Assembly: GCA_937967705.1 (NCBI GenBank)
Contig: CALCJG010000313.1
Span: 1-13,933, forward strand
DNA: 13,933 nucleotides
Source of the DNA: an uncultured Spirochaetia bacterium
Lineage (GTDB): Bacteria > Spirochaetota > UBA4802 > JAGODF01
Reading direction: 5' to 3'
The notes below the pieces were generated by a model, which had not been told where the DNA came from, made no database searches, and saw only the letters and a program-made list of their open reading frames with translations. Made by a program: the position numbers and the translations under genes. Below are positions 1 to 7,518 of this stretch, piece after piece (position 1 is the stretch's first letter; every line of letters starts with the position of its first letter).

Positions 1-540
1 GGCGATGATCTCCTCCTCGCTCTTCGTGTCCAGGTTGCCCGTGGGCTCGTCGGCAAAGATGAGCAGGGGATCGTTGACCATGGATCGGGCGATGGCCACC
101 CGCTGCTGTTCGCCGCCGGACATCTCGTTGGGATAGGGTGTTACCCTGTGGGAGAGGCCCACGTCGCCCAGGCGAAGCTCCGCTTTTTCCCTCATGTCCC
201 GCTTGCCGGCGTAGACGAGGGGAAGCTCGGCGTTCTGCAGGGCGCTCATGCGGGAGAGGAGGTAGAACTGCTGAAAGACGAATCCCGCAACGTGATTCCG
301 CAGAACCGAAAGCTCATCATCCTCAAGCTTGGTGATGTCCTTGCCCAGCAGGCTGAAGGTGCCGGAATCCGGGTTGTCCAGGAATCCCAGGATGTTTAGC
401 AGCGTGGATTTTCCCGAGCCCGAGGGGCCCATGATGGCTACGAACTCCCCCTCATCGATGCGGAGGGAGACATCGTTGAGGGCCCGGACCTCAACCTTCC
501 CCATGGTGTATACCTTGGAAACGTTGCGAAGTTCAATCAT
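1..540 (-). CDS. ABC transporter ATP-binding protein, LolD/MacB type (partial)
   Basis: This is the N-terminal 180 residues of an ABC ATPase; the gene runs off the left edge. It would power export or lipoprotein/substrate extraction at the inner membrane with a permease that should lie just outside the window. Visible motifs in order are Walker [10 protein letters not shown] (about residues 38-46), the Q-loop in FVFQQFYLL (about 87-95), the signature [13 protein letters not shown] (about 141-153) and Walker [14 protein letters not shown] (about 159-171). The EPTGNLDT ending is typical of the MacB/LolD/FtsE group. The start MIELRNV gives a full-length nucleotide-binding domain. The gene lies 8 bp downstream of the adaptor gene, so it belongs to the same operon. 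Family assignment is very firm; the exported substrate cannot be read from the sequence. Confidence 0.95.
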   Translation of the reverse strand, partial: MIELRNVSKVYTMGKVEVRALNDVSLRIDEGEFVAIMGPSGSGKSTLLNILGFLDNPDSGTFSLLGKDITKLEDDELSVLRNHVAGFVFQQFYLLSRMSALQNAELPLVYAGKRDMREKAELRLGDVGLSHRVTPYPNEMSGGEQQRVAIARSMVNDPLLIFADEPTGNLDTKSEEEIIA

Positions 541-548
541 CCCGGGAC

Positions 549-1517
549 CTATTTCCTCCCCGGACGCTTGGGCATGAAGGGATTGCCGCCGCCGGAAGGG
601 GCGCTGGACGGCAACGTCTTCGCAGAGGGCATTACAAGGGGGTCTTTTTCGGTGATACCGGAAAGCACCTCTACGCTTTGATCGTTAACGAGGCCTGTGG
701 TAATCATCCGCTTTTCCGGCTCCCTGTCGGCACCTCTGCTCACCAGCACGAAGGTCTTCTGCCTTTCGGAAACAAGCACCCCCACCGGCACGAGGAGAAC
801 ATTCTCCCGGAAATTTTCGATGATGCTGATATTGGCGCTCATGCCCGACCGGAAGAATTCAGTGATGCGGTCGGGGATGATTTCCACCTCGTACATGGTC
901 ACATTGTTGATGGTCTTGGATTCGTAGGAGATGTGGCTGACCTTCCCGTTTTCCTTCACCTCGGGATGGGCGTCCAGGCTTATGGAGACCCTCTGGCCGA
1001 TCTTCACGCGGCCGATATCCGTCTCGTCCACGTCCGCCTTGATGATGAGGCGGTCGGAGAGCACCAGGACCGCCGCCGTGGTGACGATGGTCTGTCCCGG
1101 TTCCACGGAACGGACGATCACCATCCCGTCGATGGGGGCAATCAGGGGGATGGGTTTATAGGCATCCTCCCAGTATTTCTGTGATCCCTTCCCATCCATG
1201 CGGGCGGCATCCATGAGGGCGGCCCGCTCTGTGGAGCTCATCCATGCGAGGATCTGTCCCCGGTGCACCCGCTGTCCCTCCCGCACCAGGATCTTCTCGA
1301 TCCTGCCGTTGACGGGGGGTTTGATCTCCAGGCGGTTGCGCGGCTGGACGGTCCCGGTGGTGGTCACGAAGGTCTGCAGGGTCCCGTATTCCGCATGGAA
1401 AATCCGCGCCGGGGCAACGGCCCTGTTGCCCCCCCTCCCCCTGAATATCAGGAAGGCCGCCGGTATCAGGAGCAGCCCTGCCGCAATGTACCATTTCTTC
1501 TTCCGGTTATTTATCAT
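549..1517 (-). CDS. Efflux periplasmic adaptor (membrane fusion protein, HlyD/MacA-like)
   Basis: This 322-aa adaptor would link an inner-membrane ABC transporter to the TolC-like protein encoded just upstream. It begins with a basic stretch and one membrane anchor (about residues 9-25). The two lipoyl half-motifs follow: the first around NRLEIKPPVNGRIEKILVRE, the second around PLIAPIDGMVIVRSVEPGQ. Beta-barrel and membrane-proximal segments follow, and the tail is Pro/Gly/Ser-rich. Only about 35-40 residues separate the lipoyl halves, so the alpha-helical hairpin is much shorter than in MacA or AcrA. The start codon lies inside the end of the TolC-like gene (11-bp overlap), which suggests translational coupling; a GGGGAG stretch precedes it. 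Adaptor identity is secure; MacA orthology is not claimed. Confidence 0.92.
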   Translation of the reverse strand: MINNRKKKWYIAAGLLLIPAAFLIFRGRGGNRAVAPARIFHAEYGTLQTFVTTTGTVQPRNRLEIKPPVNGRIEKILVREGQRVHRGQILAWMSSTERAALMDAARMDGKGSQKYWEDAYKPIPLIAPIDGMVIVRSVEPGQTIVTTAAVLVLSDRLIIKADVDETDIGRVKIGQRVSISLDAHPEVKENGKVSHISYESKTINNVTMYEVEIIPDRITEFFRSGMSANISIIENFRENVLLVPVGVLVSERQKTFVLVSRGADREPEKRMITTGLVNDQSVEVLSGITEKDPLVMPSAKTLPSSAPSGGGNPFMPKRPGRK

Positions 1518-2793
1518 AGCTCAAAGTCTCCCCTTTGGCCTGCAGCCATTCCGCCTCCGCCACGAGGGCCCCCGCCTTGGCCTCCAGATAGCTCTTCTTG
1601 GCATTGGCCAGGGCGTCCTCGATGATGATCCAGTTATCGAAAAGGATGAAGCCGACGTTGTACTGCGCCTCGGCTATTCTCGACCGTTCCTCAGCGGCCT
1701 GAAGGTACTGATACTGCACCTTCACGCGGTCGATCTCATTCTGCAGGTTGATCCACTTCTGTTCCAGGGCGATGAGAACCCCTGCCCGGGCGCTGATTAC
1801 CTCGGCCTTCAACTGCCGCATCTGCGCCTCCGCCTTGGCCGATCCGTAGTGAGTGGCCCCTCCCTGAAAGAGGGGATAGGTCATCTCCAGGCCCACGGCC
1901 CACTCGGTATTGGCGGGGGGAAAGTTGGGTCCCGTCTTCCCGGCGCTCCCGTAGGCATCGATGGTGGGATACCAGCCGGACCGGGCCGCTTTGGCGGCAT
2001 ACTCCGCCGCCTCCCGCTGCTTGATGGCCCTCTGCAGATTGGGATTTCTTTCCACCATCCTGTCGAAATCCGGCTTCTCTCTCTGGGCCACTTCCACGGT
2101 AAACTCTCCGGTTACGGAAAAGGCCTCCTGGTAACGGAGACCCATCTCCTTGACCAACTGACGCTGGGCCAGGTCCCGGTTGCGCAGGGCCTGGGCGTGT
2201 TCGTAATCCGCCTGTCCCAGGCTCGCCTGGGCCGTCATCAGCGCCCCCTTGTGCTCCCGGCCTGCCCGGTAGCGCATCCGTACGAGCTGCAGATTCCTCT
2301 TACGGCGGTCGGCTATCTCCTTGGTGATCTTGACCGTCTCCTGGGTCTTCAACAGCTGCACGAAGGCCTGCCGGAGGCTGAGGCGCACCGCCGCGGAAAC
2401 GACCTGGAACTGGTACTCCGCCTCCTCGAGATTCTTGCCCGCTGCCTTGATGTCATAGACCGATTTCATTCCGTCGAAAAGGAGCTGACGCCCTTTGACG
2501 CCGTAGGAATAGGTATCCGCCGTCTTAGAACCGGAATAGGGTTCGCTGAACTCCTTTCTGGACCGGCTCACCCCGGCCACGGCATCGACCTGGGGAAGGT
2601 ACCCGCTCCGTGCCACCCCGACGGCGGCCTTGGCCTGGAGGACCTTTTCCCGCGCCGCCACCAGGTCCGGTTGCGAGCGTTCGGTCAGCTCGACACATTC
2701 CTTCCATGTATAGGAGCGCTCCCCGTAAAGGGCTCCTCTGGAAAACAGGGAGAGCAGAATCATGCCCCCTAAAAGCCCGTACCGCATCGACAT
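1507..2793 (-). CDS. TolC-family outer membrane efflux protein
   Basis: This 428-aa protein has an N-terminal signal peptide (hydrophobic stretch about residues 7-18, ending near ALYG) and the two-fold repeated organisation of the outer-membrane efflux (OEP) family. Each half contains long Ala/Gln/Glu-rich helices, for example ARSGYLPQVDAVAG in the first half and ARSGWYPTIDAYGS in the second, the classic repeated junction into the beta-barrel. It would form the outer-membrane exit duct for the adaptor and ABC ATPase encoded downstream. It is the first gene of the operon. The chosen ATG has GGAGGG and GGGGA upstream; an ATG two codons further in is an alternative start. Identity as an OEP protein is clear, but its transport specificity is unknown. 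Confidence 0.93.
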   Translation of the reverse strand: MSMRYGLLGGMILLSLFSRGALYGERSYTWKECVELTERSQPDLVAAREKVLQAKAAVGVARSGYLPQVDAVAGVSRSRKEFSEPYSGSKTADTYSYGVKGRQLLFDGMKSVYDIKAAGKNLEEAEYQFQVVSAAVRLSLRQAFVQLLKTQETVKITKEIADRRKRNLQLVRMRYRAGREHKGALMTAQASLGQADYEHAQALRNRDLAQRQLVKEMGLRYQEAFSVTGEFTVEVAQREKPDFDRMVERNPNLQRAIKQREAAEYAAKAARSGWYPTIDAYGSAGKTGPNFPPANTEWAVGLEMTYPLFQGGATHYGSAKAEAQMRQLKAEVISARAGVLIALEQKWINLQNEIDRVKVQYQYLQAAEERSRIAEAQYNVGFILFDNWIIIEDALANAKKSYLEAKAGALVAEAEWLQAKGETLSYDK

Positions 2794-2968
2794 ACCGTCC
2801 CCATCCCTCCGGTTTTGGATTTTCCCTTAAGCACAAAAGGAGCGGACTCCGGCACGGCGCCCCCTCCTCCTGTCAGGAGATTTTCCTTATTAGACCCCAG
2901 AATAGGGAAAACCTTTCCCAAAAAGCATCAATTTTTTTATTATTCGTAAAAAAATATTCAGGGGCGGA
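2794..2968 (-). promoter_or_regulatory. Upstream region of the efflux operon with palindromes
   Basis: This gap should hold the promoter of the TolC-adaptor-ABC operon, although I cannot fix a convincing -35/-10 pair. It contains the palindrome GGGAAA-ACC-TTTCCC at 2905-2919, a tight inverted repeat CTCCTG-T-CAGGAG at 2867-2879, and an all-A/T hairpin at 2931-2955 (arms ATTTTTTTA and TAAAAAAAT, 7-nt loop). The A/T hairpin sits just after the upstream membrane-protein gene and could end its transcript. The GGGAAA palindrome is placed where a repressor operator would be expected. Both roles are inference. Confidence 0.35.
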
Positions 2969-3376
2969 TTACTCCCCCATATCCCTGAAAATCCAAAACA
3001 ACCAGCAGATCAGCGTCAGAACCAGCACCGGGGCGGAATAGTAGAAGAGACGATAGGTCTTGAAGGTTTCCCGCGCCCGATACCCCCCGGCCAGTCCCAA
3101 AATAAGCCCCAGAGGTCCTCCGAGGAAGATTCCTATCAGCTTGGCCAGACAGCCGAACATGCCGGAACCGCAGGGATAGAGGGCAAAACCGACCGCCCCT
3201 CCCAGACCCAGCCCAACAAGCCCCAGGGTGATCAGGGCGCTGACCGTGCCCATTTCATTCTTTTCGGGATGGGAACGAAATTGTACCTCCCGCAGAAAGA
3301 CGCTGCCGGCCAAATAAAACAGAAGTATGATCCCGTAATACGTCTGATACATCCAGCTACCCGCTTCCATTGCCAT
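2969..3376 (-). CDS. Small integral membrane protein, unrecognised
   Basis: I do not recognise this 135-aa protein. It has about four hydrophobic segments: MYQTYYGIILLFYLAGSVFL near the start, a Gly/Leu-rich segment VSALITLGLVGLGLGGAVGF, a second Gly-rich helix around LIGIFLGGPLGLILGLAGG, and a C-terminal helix around APVLVLTLICWLFWIF. The sequence between the two Gly-rich helices holds two Cys residues. The start at 3376 was chosen because AGGAGG lies 6 nt upstream; the open frame extends further but without a comparable ribosome site and with a proline-rich, unlikely N-terminus. It follows the SdpI-family gene by 133 bp on the same strand and may be co-transcribed with it. Real-gene confidence is good; function is unknown. 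Confidence 0.7.
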   Translation of the reverse strand: MAMEAGSWMYQTYYGIILLFYLAGSVFLREVQFRSHPEKNEMGTVSALITLGLVGLGLGGAVGFALYPCGSGMFGCLAKLIGIFLGGPLGLILGLAGGYRARETFKTYRLFYYSAPVLVLTLICWLFWIFRDMGE

Positions 3377-3509
3377 ACATGGCCTCCTCTTTGCATCAGG
3401 AATATCTTCATCAATATAGGCAAGGGAAACCCCGCCATCCTCCCGTTCCCGGCAATCCCTGAAAACAGGAGGACCCATCAACGGGGACCGGAAGGGGGAA
3501 GGTAGGGTA

Positions 3510-3848
3510 TTACTTGAGCCGTTCCAAATGGAGGAAGGAGGCGGCGCCGGCCGCCAGCACAGGGACAAAATCGACGGTGAAGAAGAGGAGTATCGTCAGC
3601 GCCTCCCCCAGGGGAAGCTCGACAAAGAGGAAAATCAGGCTGGGCAGCAGGGTCGCCAGCCCCGCCGCCGTTACGGCCCGGCCGGCATACCGGTTGGCGG
3701 AATACCAGTACCGCTCTTCGGAAAGGGTTTTGAGGGTGCGGAAGCCGTAGAAGCGGTTGGGCCTCACCTTACCCAGCGCCAGGGGAAGTCCCAGCAGGAT
3801 GAGCAGGGCCCCGAAAACAGCCGAGACCAGGAAGAGATTGTCCGTCAT
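3510..3848 (-). CDS. SdpI-family membrane protein
   Basis: This 112-aa protein has three predicted membrane helices (about residues 4-24, 58-78 and 82-107). The cytoplasmic loop between helices 1 and 2 carries the SdpI-family signature: VRPNRFYGFRTLKTL followed by YWYSANRYAGR. In Bacillus subtilis, SdpI is the immunity and signal receptor for the SdpC toxin, but the family is broad and most proteobacterial members have no known partner; no SdpC-like gene is visible here. The start was set at 3848 because GGGAGG lies 5 nt upstream; 14 residues upstream in frame are probably untranslated. A near-consensus sigma-70 promoter lies about 50 bp upstream. Family call is firm, role open. Confidence 0.82.
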   Translation of the reverse strand: MTDNLFLVSAVFGALLILLGLPLALGKVRPNRFYGFRTLKTLSEERYWYSANRYAGRAVTAAGLATLLPSLIFLFVELPLGEALTILLFFTVDFVPVLAAGAASFLHLERLK

Positions 3849-3906
3849 GGGGGCCTCCCGGGATGAAAGGATTTGAGGGGACGTCATCATCCCCCATCAA
3901 CAGCCC

Positions 3907-3935
3907 TTTATAGCACGCCCCCGCGATTATGTCAA
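3907..3935 (-). promoter_or_regulatory. Sigma-70 promoter of the SdpI-family gene
   Basis: On the minus strand, TTGACA (3935-3930) and TATAAA (3912-3907) are separated by exactly 17 bp, an 11 of 12 match to the housekeeping consensus. Transcription would start near 3900, about 50 nt before the SdpI-family ATG. The -35 box contains the TGA stop codon of the preceding membrane-protein gene. Confidence 0.8.
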
Positions 3936-4561
3936 ATCCAACCCAGCACCGGCACCAGGAGAAGGTAGAGAACCAGGGCCGAGGCCGCACAGAGAAGAGC
4001 CCCCCATTTCTTGGCCTTGAGGGAAACCCGGTCCTGATAGCGGACGATGAGGAGGAAGGGGGTGACGTAGACCGTGATGATCAGCCATACGTGCGGGAAG
4101 CTCCACCAGCGGTAGGCCCAGGTCAGGGCGCCCCATTGATTGAGAAGAACCTCCACGAAAACGCAGAAGAGTCCGAAGAGCACGGGGATGAGGATGCGGT
4201 TGCTGACCCCCAGGATCTTCTGGTTACGGTCCTCCGGGAGAAAGTTGAAGAGGGCCAGCGGCGCCAGGGCGAACATCAGGGCGATCTCGATGTTGAGCCC
4301 CACGAAGAGGAGATAGACGCTCTTGCCGGAAACCGTCCAGAGGGCGGAATAGCCTGAAAACTTCAATATAAGGGCGTTGAACATCTCCCATATGAGCTCC
4401 CCGGCGAAAAAGCCGATCCCCGTGAGCACCCGGCCCCACTCCCCCCGGCGGGCCTCCAGGGAATAGGCGAAAATCACAAAGGCCAGCAGCGGCACCAGGT
4501 ACCACTCGAAGGTGTCCAGCTTGCGGAGATTTTTCAAAGCCTGTATACTCGCTTCCGTCAT
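3932..4561 (-). CDS. Polytopic membrane protein, about six TM segments, unrecognised
   Basis: This 209-aa protein is almost entirely hydrophobic, with about six membrane segments: FEWYLVPLLAFVIFAYSLE, a second around TGIGFFAGELIWEMFNALIL, a third around LLFVGLNIEIALMFALAPLA, a fourth around LIPVLFGLFCVFVEVLL, a fifth around HVWLIITVYVTPFLLIV and a C-terminal sixth. Acidic residues inside membrane stretches (GELIWEMFN, NIEIA, FVEVLLNQWG) suggest a functional polar core, possibly metal or proton related; that is inference. I cannot assign a family. The start at 4561 has AGGAGG 6 nt upstream; an ATG two codons earlier abuts that site and is less likely. Confidence 0.75.
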   Translation of the reverse strand: MTEASIQALKNLRKLDTFEWYLVPLLAFVIFAYSLEARRGEWGRVLTGIGFFAGELIWEMFNALILKFSGYSALWTVSGKSVYLLFVGLNIEIALMFALAPLALFNFLPEDRNQKILGVSNRILIPVLFGLFCVFVEVLLNQWGALTWAYRWWSFPHVWLIITVYVTPFLLIVRYQDRVSLKAKKWGALLCAASALVLYLLLVPVLGWI

Positions 4562-4675
4562 GACCATCCTCCTGGAGGGGATTCCACAGCCCCGGGATGA
4601 CGGCGTACAGGCATCAGGAATCCCTATTATGTTTTTGTTTCGTAATCTGTTTTCTCCCCGGCAGGCTGCACCTGT

Positions 4676-4707
4676 CCCCTCAAATGGGAACCCATCGTCC
4701 TGAGGGG
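4676..4707. repeat. Hairpin-forming inverted repeat between two minus-strand genes
   Basis: CCCCTCA (4676-4682) pairs with TGAGGGG (4701-4707), with a further inner inverted repeat ATGGG/CCCAT. It lies in the 228-bp gap between mtgA and the 209-aa membrane protein gene. No T-run follows on either strand, so it is not an obvious terminator; it may be a leader structure of the downstream gene. The rest of the gap shows no gene. Confidence 0.4.
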
Positions 4708-4789
4708 ATGGAAGCCGGGGTGGGAAGTAACATGAACTAAAGGTACATATTCACGGAGGGTTGTCAATTCCTTTTCTGCAGAAGCCGCC

Positions 4790-5479
4790 TTATTTATGGG
4801 CCGGTATCTCCTCCTCCCGTAAGATGCGGCAGAGGCGCCAATAGCGGCGCAGAAGCTCCTCGCCAGGCTTAAGGGGGTCCAGGCGCCGGGGGTTGGGCAG
4901 GATGACGGCGATCATCGCCGCCTCCTCCAGGGCAAGGTCCCGGGCGTGTTTGCGGTAATAACGCAGGGAGGCCGCCTCCACGCCGAAGATCCCGTCGCCG
5001 GTTTCCACGACATTCAGATAGACCTCCATGATGCGCCTCTTCGTCCAGACCGTTTCCACCAGCAGGGTGAAATAGAGCTCCAGGGACTTCCGGAGGTACG
5101 AGCGGTCCGGCCAGAGGAAGAGGTTTTTACAGGTCTGCTGGGTGATGGTGCTCCCGCCCCGGGCCGGTCCCCCCGCGAGGGCCCGGTTGTGCTCCCAGGC
5201 CATCCTCATCGCCTCCAGGTCGAACCCCTGGTGCTCCCAGAAATGTTTGTCCTCCGCGGCCCGCGCCGCCCGGACCATGTACGGCGATATCCGGGAGAGG
5301 GGCACCCAGCGGTATTCGATTTTCCGCACCCCCTCCCGGGCGCGCCGAAGCATCAGCGGGGTGACCGGCGGCGGCAGGAAGGCGTAGAGGACCACCAGGT
5401 TCAGGGAGACGGAAAAGAGGAGGGCCGCCGTCCATCCCAGCAGTAGCGCCGTTTTTTTTCCCAGGGAAGAGATCGTCAT
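4790..5479 (-). CDS. mtgA: Monofunctional biosynthetic peptidoglycan transglycosylase
   Basis: This 229-aa family GT51 enzyme polymerises lipid II into glycan strands at the inner membrane. After a single N-terminal anchor (about residues 12-34) the family motifs appear in order: AAEDKHFWEHQGFD (74-87) with the likely catalytic Glu76, GGSTITQQTCKNLFLW (108-123), and KRRIMEVYLNVVETGDG (147-163) followed by FGVEAAS. Length matches MtgA of other Gram-negatives; no transpeptidase domain follows, so it is monofunctional. The start MTISSLGKK places the anchor correctly, but there is no clear ribosome-binding site. Upstream in-frame codons up to 5677 include no plausible start region. Identification is confident. 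Confidence 0.93.
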   Translation of the reverse strand: MTISSLGKKTALLLGWTAALLFSVSLNLVVLYAFLPPPVTPLMLRRAREGVRKIEYRWVPLSRISPYMVRAARAAEDKHFWEHQGFDLEAMRMAWEHNRALAGGPARGGSTITQQTCKNLFLWPDRSYLRKSLELYFTLLVETVWTKRRIMEVYLNVVETGDGIFGVEAASLRYYRKHARDLALEEAAMIAVILPNPRRLDPLKPGEELLRRYWRLCRILREEEIPAHK

Positions 5480-5550
5480 ACCCGGAAACCGTATACGCCG
5501 GGGAGGGTCTGTCAACCAGTTTCCTCCTCTTATGCCGGCAGAGGAGATTA

Positions 5551-5597
5551 GGCACAATTTTGTACCGCATGGTTCAATATCGGTACAAATCTGTACC
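5551..5597. promoter_or_regulatory. Tandem palindromic enhancer-like sites upstream of amtB
   Basis: Two 16-bp palindromes of the same design are present: GGCACA-ATTT-TGTACC (5551-5566) and GGTACA-AATC-TGTACC (5582-5597). They are spaced 31 bp start to start, close to three helical turns, so both face the same side of the DNA. They lie about 200-240 bp before the expected sigma-54 start point, a usual distance for enhancer-binding proteins. The likely binder is the sigma-54 activator encoded at 7733-9277 or an NtrC-type protein. They are also 72-118 bp upstream of mtgA, so a role there cannot be excluded. Confidence 0.6.
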
Positions 5598-5768
5598 TCC
5601 CTGCCGGGAAACCGGCCTGTTTCCCCGCTCCCCCCCCTCCCTTTCCGGGAAGAAGTCCGGGAGATACCGCCCATCACCCCTTCCCCGCCGCCTTTGCCGG
5701 AAGGATTTATGAGAGAAAAAGAGCCCTCCTGTTACGGTGATGTAAACAAACCCGAAGGGCCTGCCGCC

Positions 5769-5784
5769 CGGCACGGAAGTTGCA
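5769..5784 (+). promoter_or_regulatory. Sigma-54 (-24/-12) promoter of amtB-glnK
   Basis: CGGCACGGAAGTTGCA matches the sigma-54 consensus TGGCACG-N4-TTGCA at every defined position except the first. The invariant GG (5770-5771) and GC (5782-5783) are 12 bp apart as required. Transcription should start near 5795, leaving a short leader of about 26 nt that contains AGGAGG before the amtB ATG at 5821. Confidence 0.9.
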
Positions 5785-5820
5785 CTACTATCGGTAATGA
5801 AAACTAAAAGGAGGTACTTC

Positions 5821-7164
5821 ATGCGATTATCAACACTACTCATTGCGGCCCTCTTCGTGATCTCCGCGGTCACGGGAGCCTTCGCCCAGGAAAGCGCGGC
5901 GGCCCCCGCTTCGACGATAAAACCGATCAACGTGGTCTGGACTCTTCTGGCCGCCTTTCTTGTCTTCTTCATGCAGGCGGGCTTTGCCATGGTGGAAACG
6001 GGATTTACCCGCGCCAAGAACGCCGGCAACATCATGATGAAAAACCTGATGGATTTCTGTGCCGGCTCCCTGGTCTTCTTCATCCTCGGTTTCGGCCTGA
6101 TGTTCGGCGCCGACGCCGCGGGGCTTTTCGGGACGAGCAAGTTCTTTCTCTCCAACGCCAGTCCCTCCAACCCGGACGGGCTCTGGCAGTACACCTTCTG
6201 GCTCTTCCAGTGCGTCTTTGCCGCCACAGCCGCCACCATCGTTTCCGGCGCCATGGCAGAGCGGACCAAGTTCGTCTCCTACCTGATCTACAGCGTGGTC
6301 ATCTCGGCGCTGATCTATCCCATCTCCGGGCACTGGATCTGGGGTGAGGGATGGCTTTCCAAGCTGAAGTTCATCGACTTCGCCGGTTCCACGGTGGTTC
6401 ACTCCGTGGGCGGATGGGCCGCCCTGATGGGCGCCATCTTCCTGGGTCCACGCATCGGCAAGTACACCGCATCCGGCAAGCCCCGGGCCATACCGGGACA
6501 CAACATCCCCCTGGCGGCTCTCGGCGTCTTCATACTCTGGTTCGGCTGGTTCGGTTTCAATCCCGGCAGCACCACGGCTGGGGACAACCTGAGCATCGGC
6601 TTCATCGCGATCAACACGAACCTGGCGGCAGCGGCGGGCGCCATAGCAGCCATGATCGTCATCTGGATCAAATCGGGCAAGCCGGACGTCAGCATGTCCC
6701 TCAACGGCGCCCTGGCGGGGCTCGTTGCCATCACTGCCGGTTGTTCCTCCGTGTCCCCCATCAGCTCCATCTTTATAGGACTGATTGCGGGAGTCGTGGT
6801 GGTCCTGGCGGTGGAATTCTTCGATTTCGTCCTGAAGATCGACGACCCGGTGGGGGCCATCTCGGTTCACGGCATCTGCGGTTCCCTGGGAACGCTTCTG
6901 GTGGGACTCTTTGCCGAGGCCCAGTACGCCGGTCCCGGAGTCAACGGCCTCTTCTTCGGCGGGGGGTTCAAGCTCCTGGGTGTACAGGCGCTGGGAGTCG
7001 TCTCCGTCTTCTTCTGGGTGACCATCACCACCGGCATCCTCTTCTTCATCATCAAGAAGACCATCGGTCTGCGCGTCACCAGGCAGGAGGAGCTGCGGGG
7101 TCTGGACATCGACGAACACGGCATGGAATCCTATTCCGGTTTCCAGATCTTCAAAACCCAGTAA
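5821..7164 (+). CDS. amtB: Ammonium transporter
   Basis: This 447-aa Amt/MEP/Rh-family channel brings ammonium across the inner membrane. A signal peptide (residues 1-22, ending AFA) precedes about eleven membrane helices, as in E. coli AmtB. The expected pore residues are visible: a Phe-gate region WLFQCVFAATA (127-137) followed by the family signature AATIVSGAMAERTKF, Asp186 in FIDFAGS, and the twin histidines His194 (STVVHSVGGW) and His350 (AISVHGICGS). The cytoplasmic tail with GLDIDEHGMESY is the segment PII proteins contact. The start at 5821 has AGGAGG 6 nt upstream. An ATG at 5797 would sit almost on the sigma-54 transcription start and has no ribosome site. It is co-transcribed with the PII gene 12 bp downstream. 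Confidence 0.97.
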   Translation: MRLSTLLIAALFVISAVTGAFAQESAAAPASTIKPINVVWTLLAAFLVFFMQAGFAMVETGFTRAKNAGNIMMKNLMDFCAGSLVFFILGFGLMFGADAAGLFGTSKFFLSNASPSNPDGLWQYTFWLFQCVFAATAATIVSGAMAERTKFVSYLIYSVVISALIYPISGHWIWGEGWLSKLKFIDFAGSTVVHSVGGWAALMGAIFLGPRIGKYTASGKPRAIPGHNIPLAALGVFILWFGWFGFNPGSTTAGDNLSIGFIAINTNLAAAAGAIAAMIVIWIKSGKPDVSMSLNGALAGLVAITAGCSSVSPISSIFIGLIAGVVVVLAVEFFDFVLKIDDPVGAISVHGICGSLGTLLVGLFAEAQYAGPGVNGLFFGGGFKLLGVQALGVVSVFFWVTITTGILFFIIKKTIGLRVTRQEELRGLDIDEHGMESYSGFQIFKTQ

Positions 7165-7176
7165 AGGAGGAGAGTT

Positions 7177-7518
7177 ATGAAACTCATTGTTGCCTACATA
7201 CAGCCGGAAAAGCTGGAAGACGTCAAAGCGGCCCTGACCGAAGCGCAGATCACCAAGATGTCCATCACCAACTCCCTGGGCTGCGGCCAGCAGGGAGGCT
7301 ACACCGAGACCTACCGCGGGGTGGACATGGATATCAATCTGCTTCAGAAGGTCCGCTTCGAGATAGCGGTAAACGACGAATTTGAAAACGTCACCGTCAA
7401 GGCCATCATCAAGGGCGCCAAGACCGGCCAGATCGGCGACGGAAAGATTTTCGTGAGCAAGCTGGACAGATGCATACGAATCCGCACCGAAGAAGAGGGG
7501 AAGGATGCCATCGGTTAA
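7177..7518 (+). CDS. glnK: PII nitrogen-regulatory protein (GlnK-like), Tyr51 replaced
   Basis: This 113-aa PII protein senses ATP/ADP and 2-oxoglutarate and is expected to plug AmtB when nitrogen is sufficient. It aligns without gaps to the usual 112-residue fold. Conserved ligand residues are present: Gly37, Gln39, Lys58, the B-loop [11 protein letters not shown] (83-93) with Lys90, and Arg101/Arg103 in IRIRT. In the T-loop, Glu44, Tyr46, Arg47 and Gly48 are kept, but position 51, the tyrosine uridylylated by GlnD in enterics, is Met ([11 protein letters not shown]), and position 85 is Gln rather than Lys. It therefore cannot be controlled by Tyr51 uridylylation. GGAGGAG precedes the ATG. 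The glnK name rests on linkage to amtB. Confidence 0.96.
   Translation: MKLIVAYIQPEKLEDVKAALTEAQITKMSITNSLGCGQQGGYTETYRGVDMDINLLQKVRFEIAVNDEFENVTVKAIIKGAKTGQIGDGKIFVSKLDRCIRIRTEEEGKDAIG

Larger units (their letters stand above)
5480..5820. promoter_or_regulatory. Divergent intergenic region mtgA / amtB
   Basis: This 341-bp gap separates the oppositely transcribed mtgA and amtB genes. It holds tandem palindromes at 5551-5597, the sigma-54 promoter at 5769-5784 and the amtB ribosome site. A TTGACA (minus strand, 5515-5510) could be the mtgA -35 box, but no good -10 follows. If it is used, transcription would begin only a few bases before the mtgA ATG. I see no gene in the gap. Confidence 0.6.

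Noticed and set aside
1198..2772. Open frame of 524 codons on the plus strand over the TolC-like and adaptor genes
   Set aside because: It is the antisense of two well-supported genes; its Leu/Gly/His-rich composition has no motifs.
5558..5590. NifA-type upstream site (TGT-N10-ACA)
   Set aside because: The nearest TGT and ACA in the correct order are 21 bp apart, so the NifA spacing is not met; the two GG-Y-ACA-N4-TGTACC palindromes explain the pattern better.
5797..5820. Upstream ATG for amtB (eight extra residues)
   Set aside because: It would lie about 2 nt from the sigma-54 start point and has no ribosome site, whereas the ATG at 5821 has AGGAGG at 6 nt and yields a proper signal peptide.
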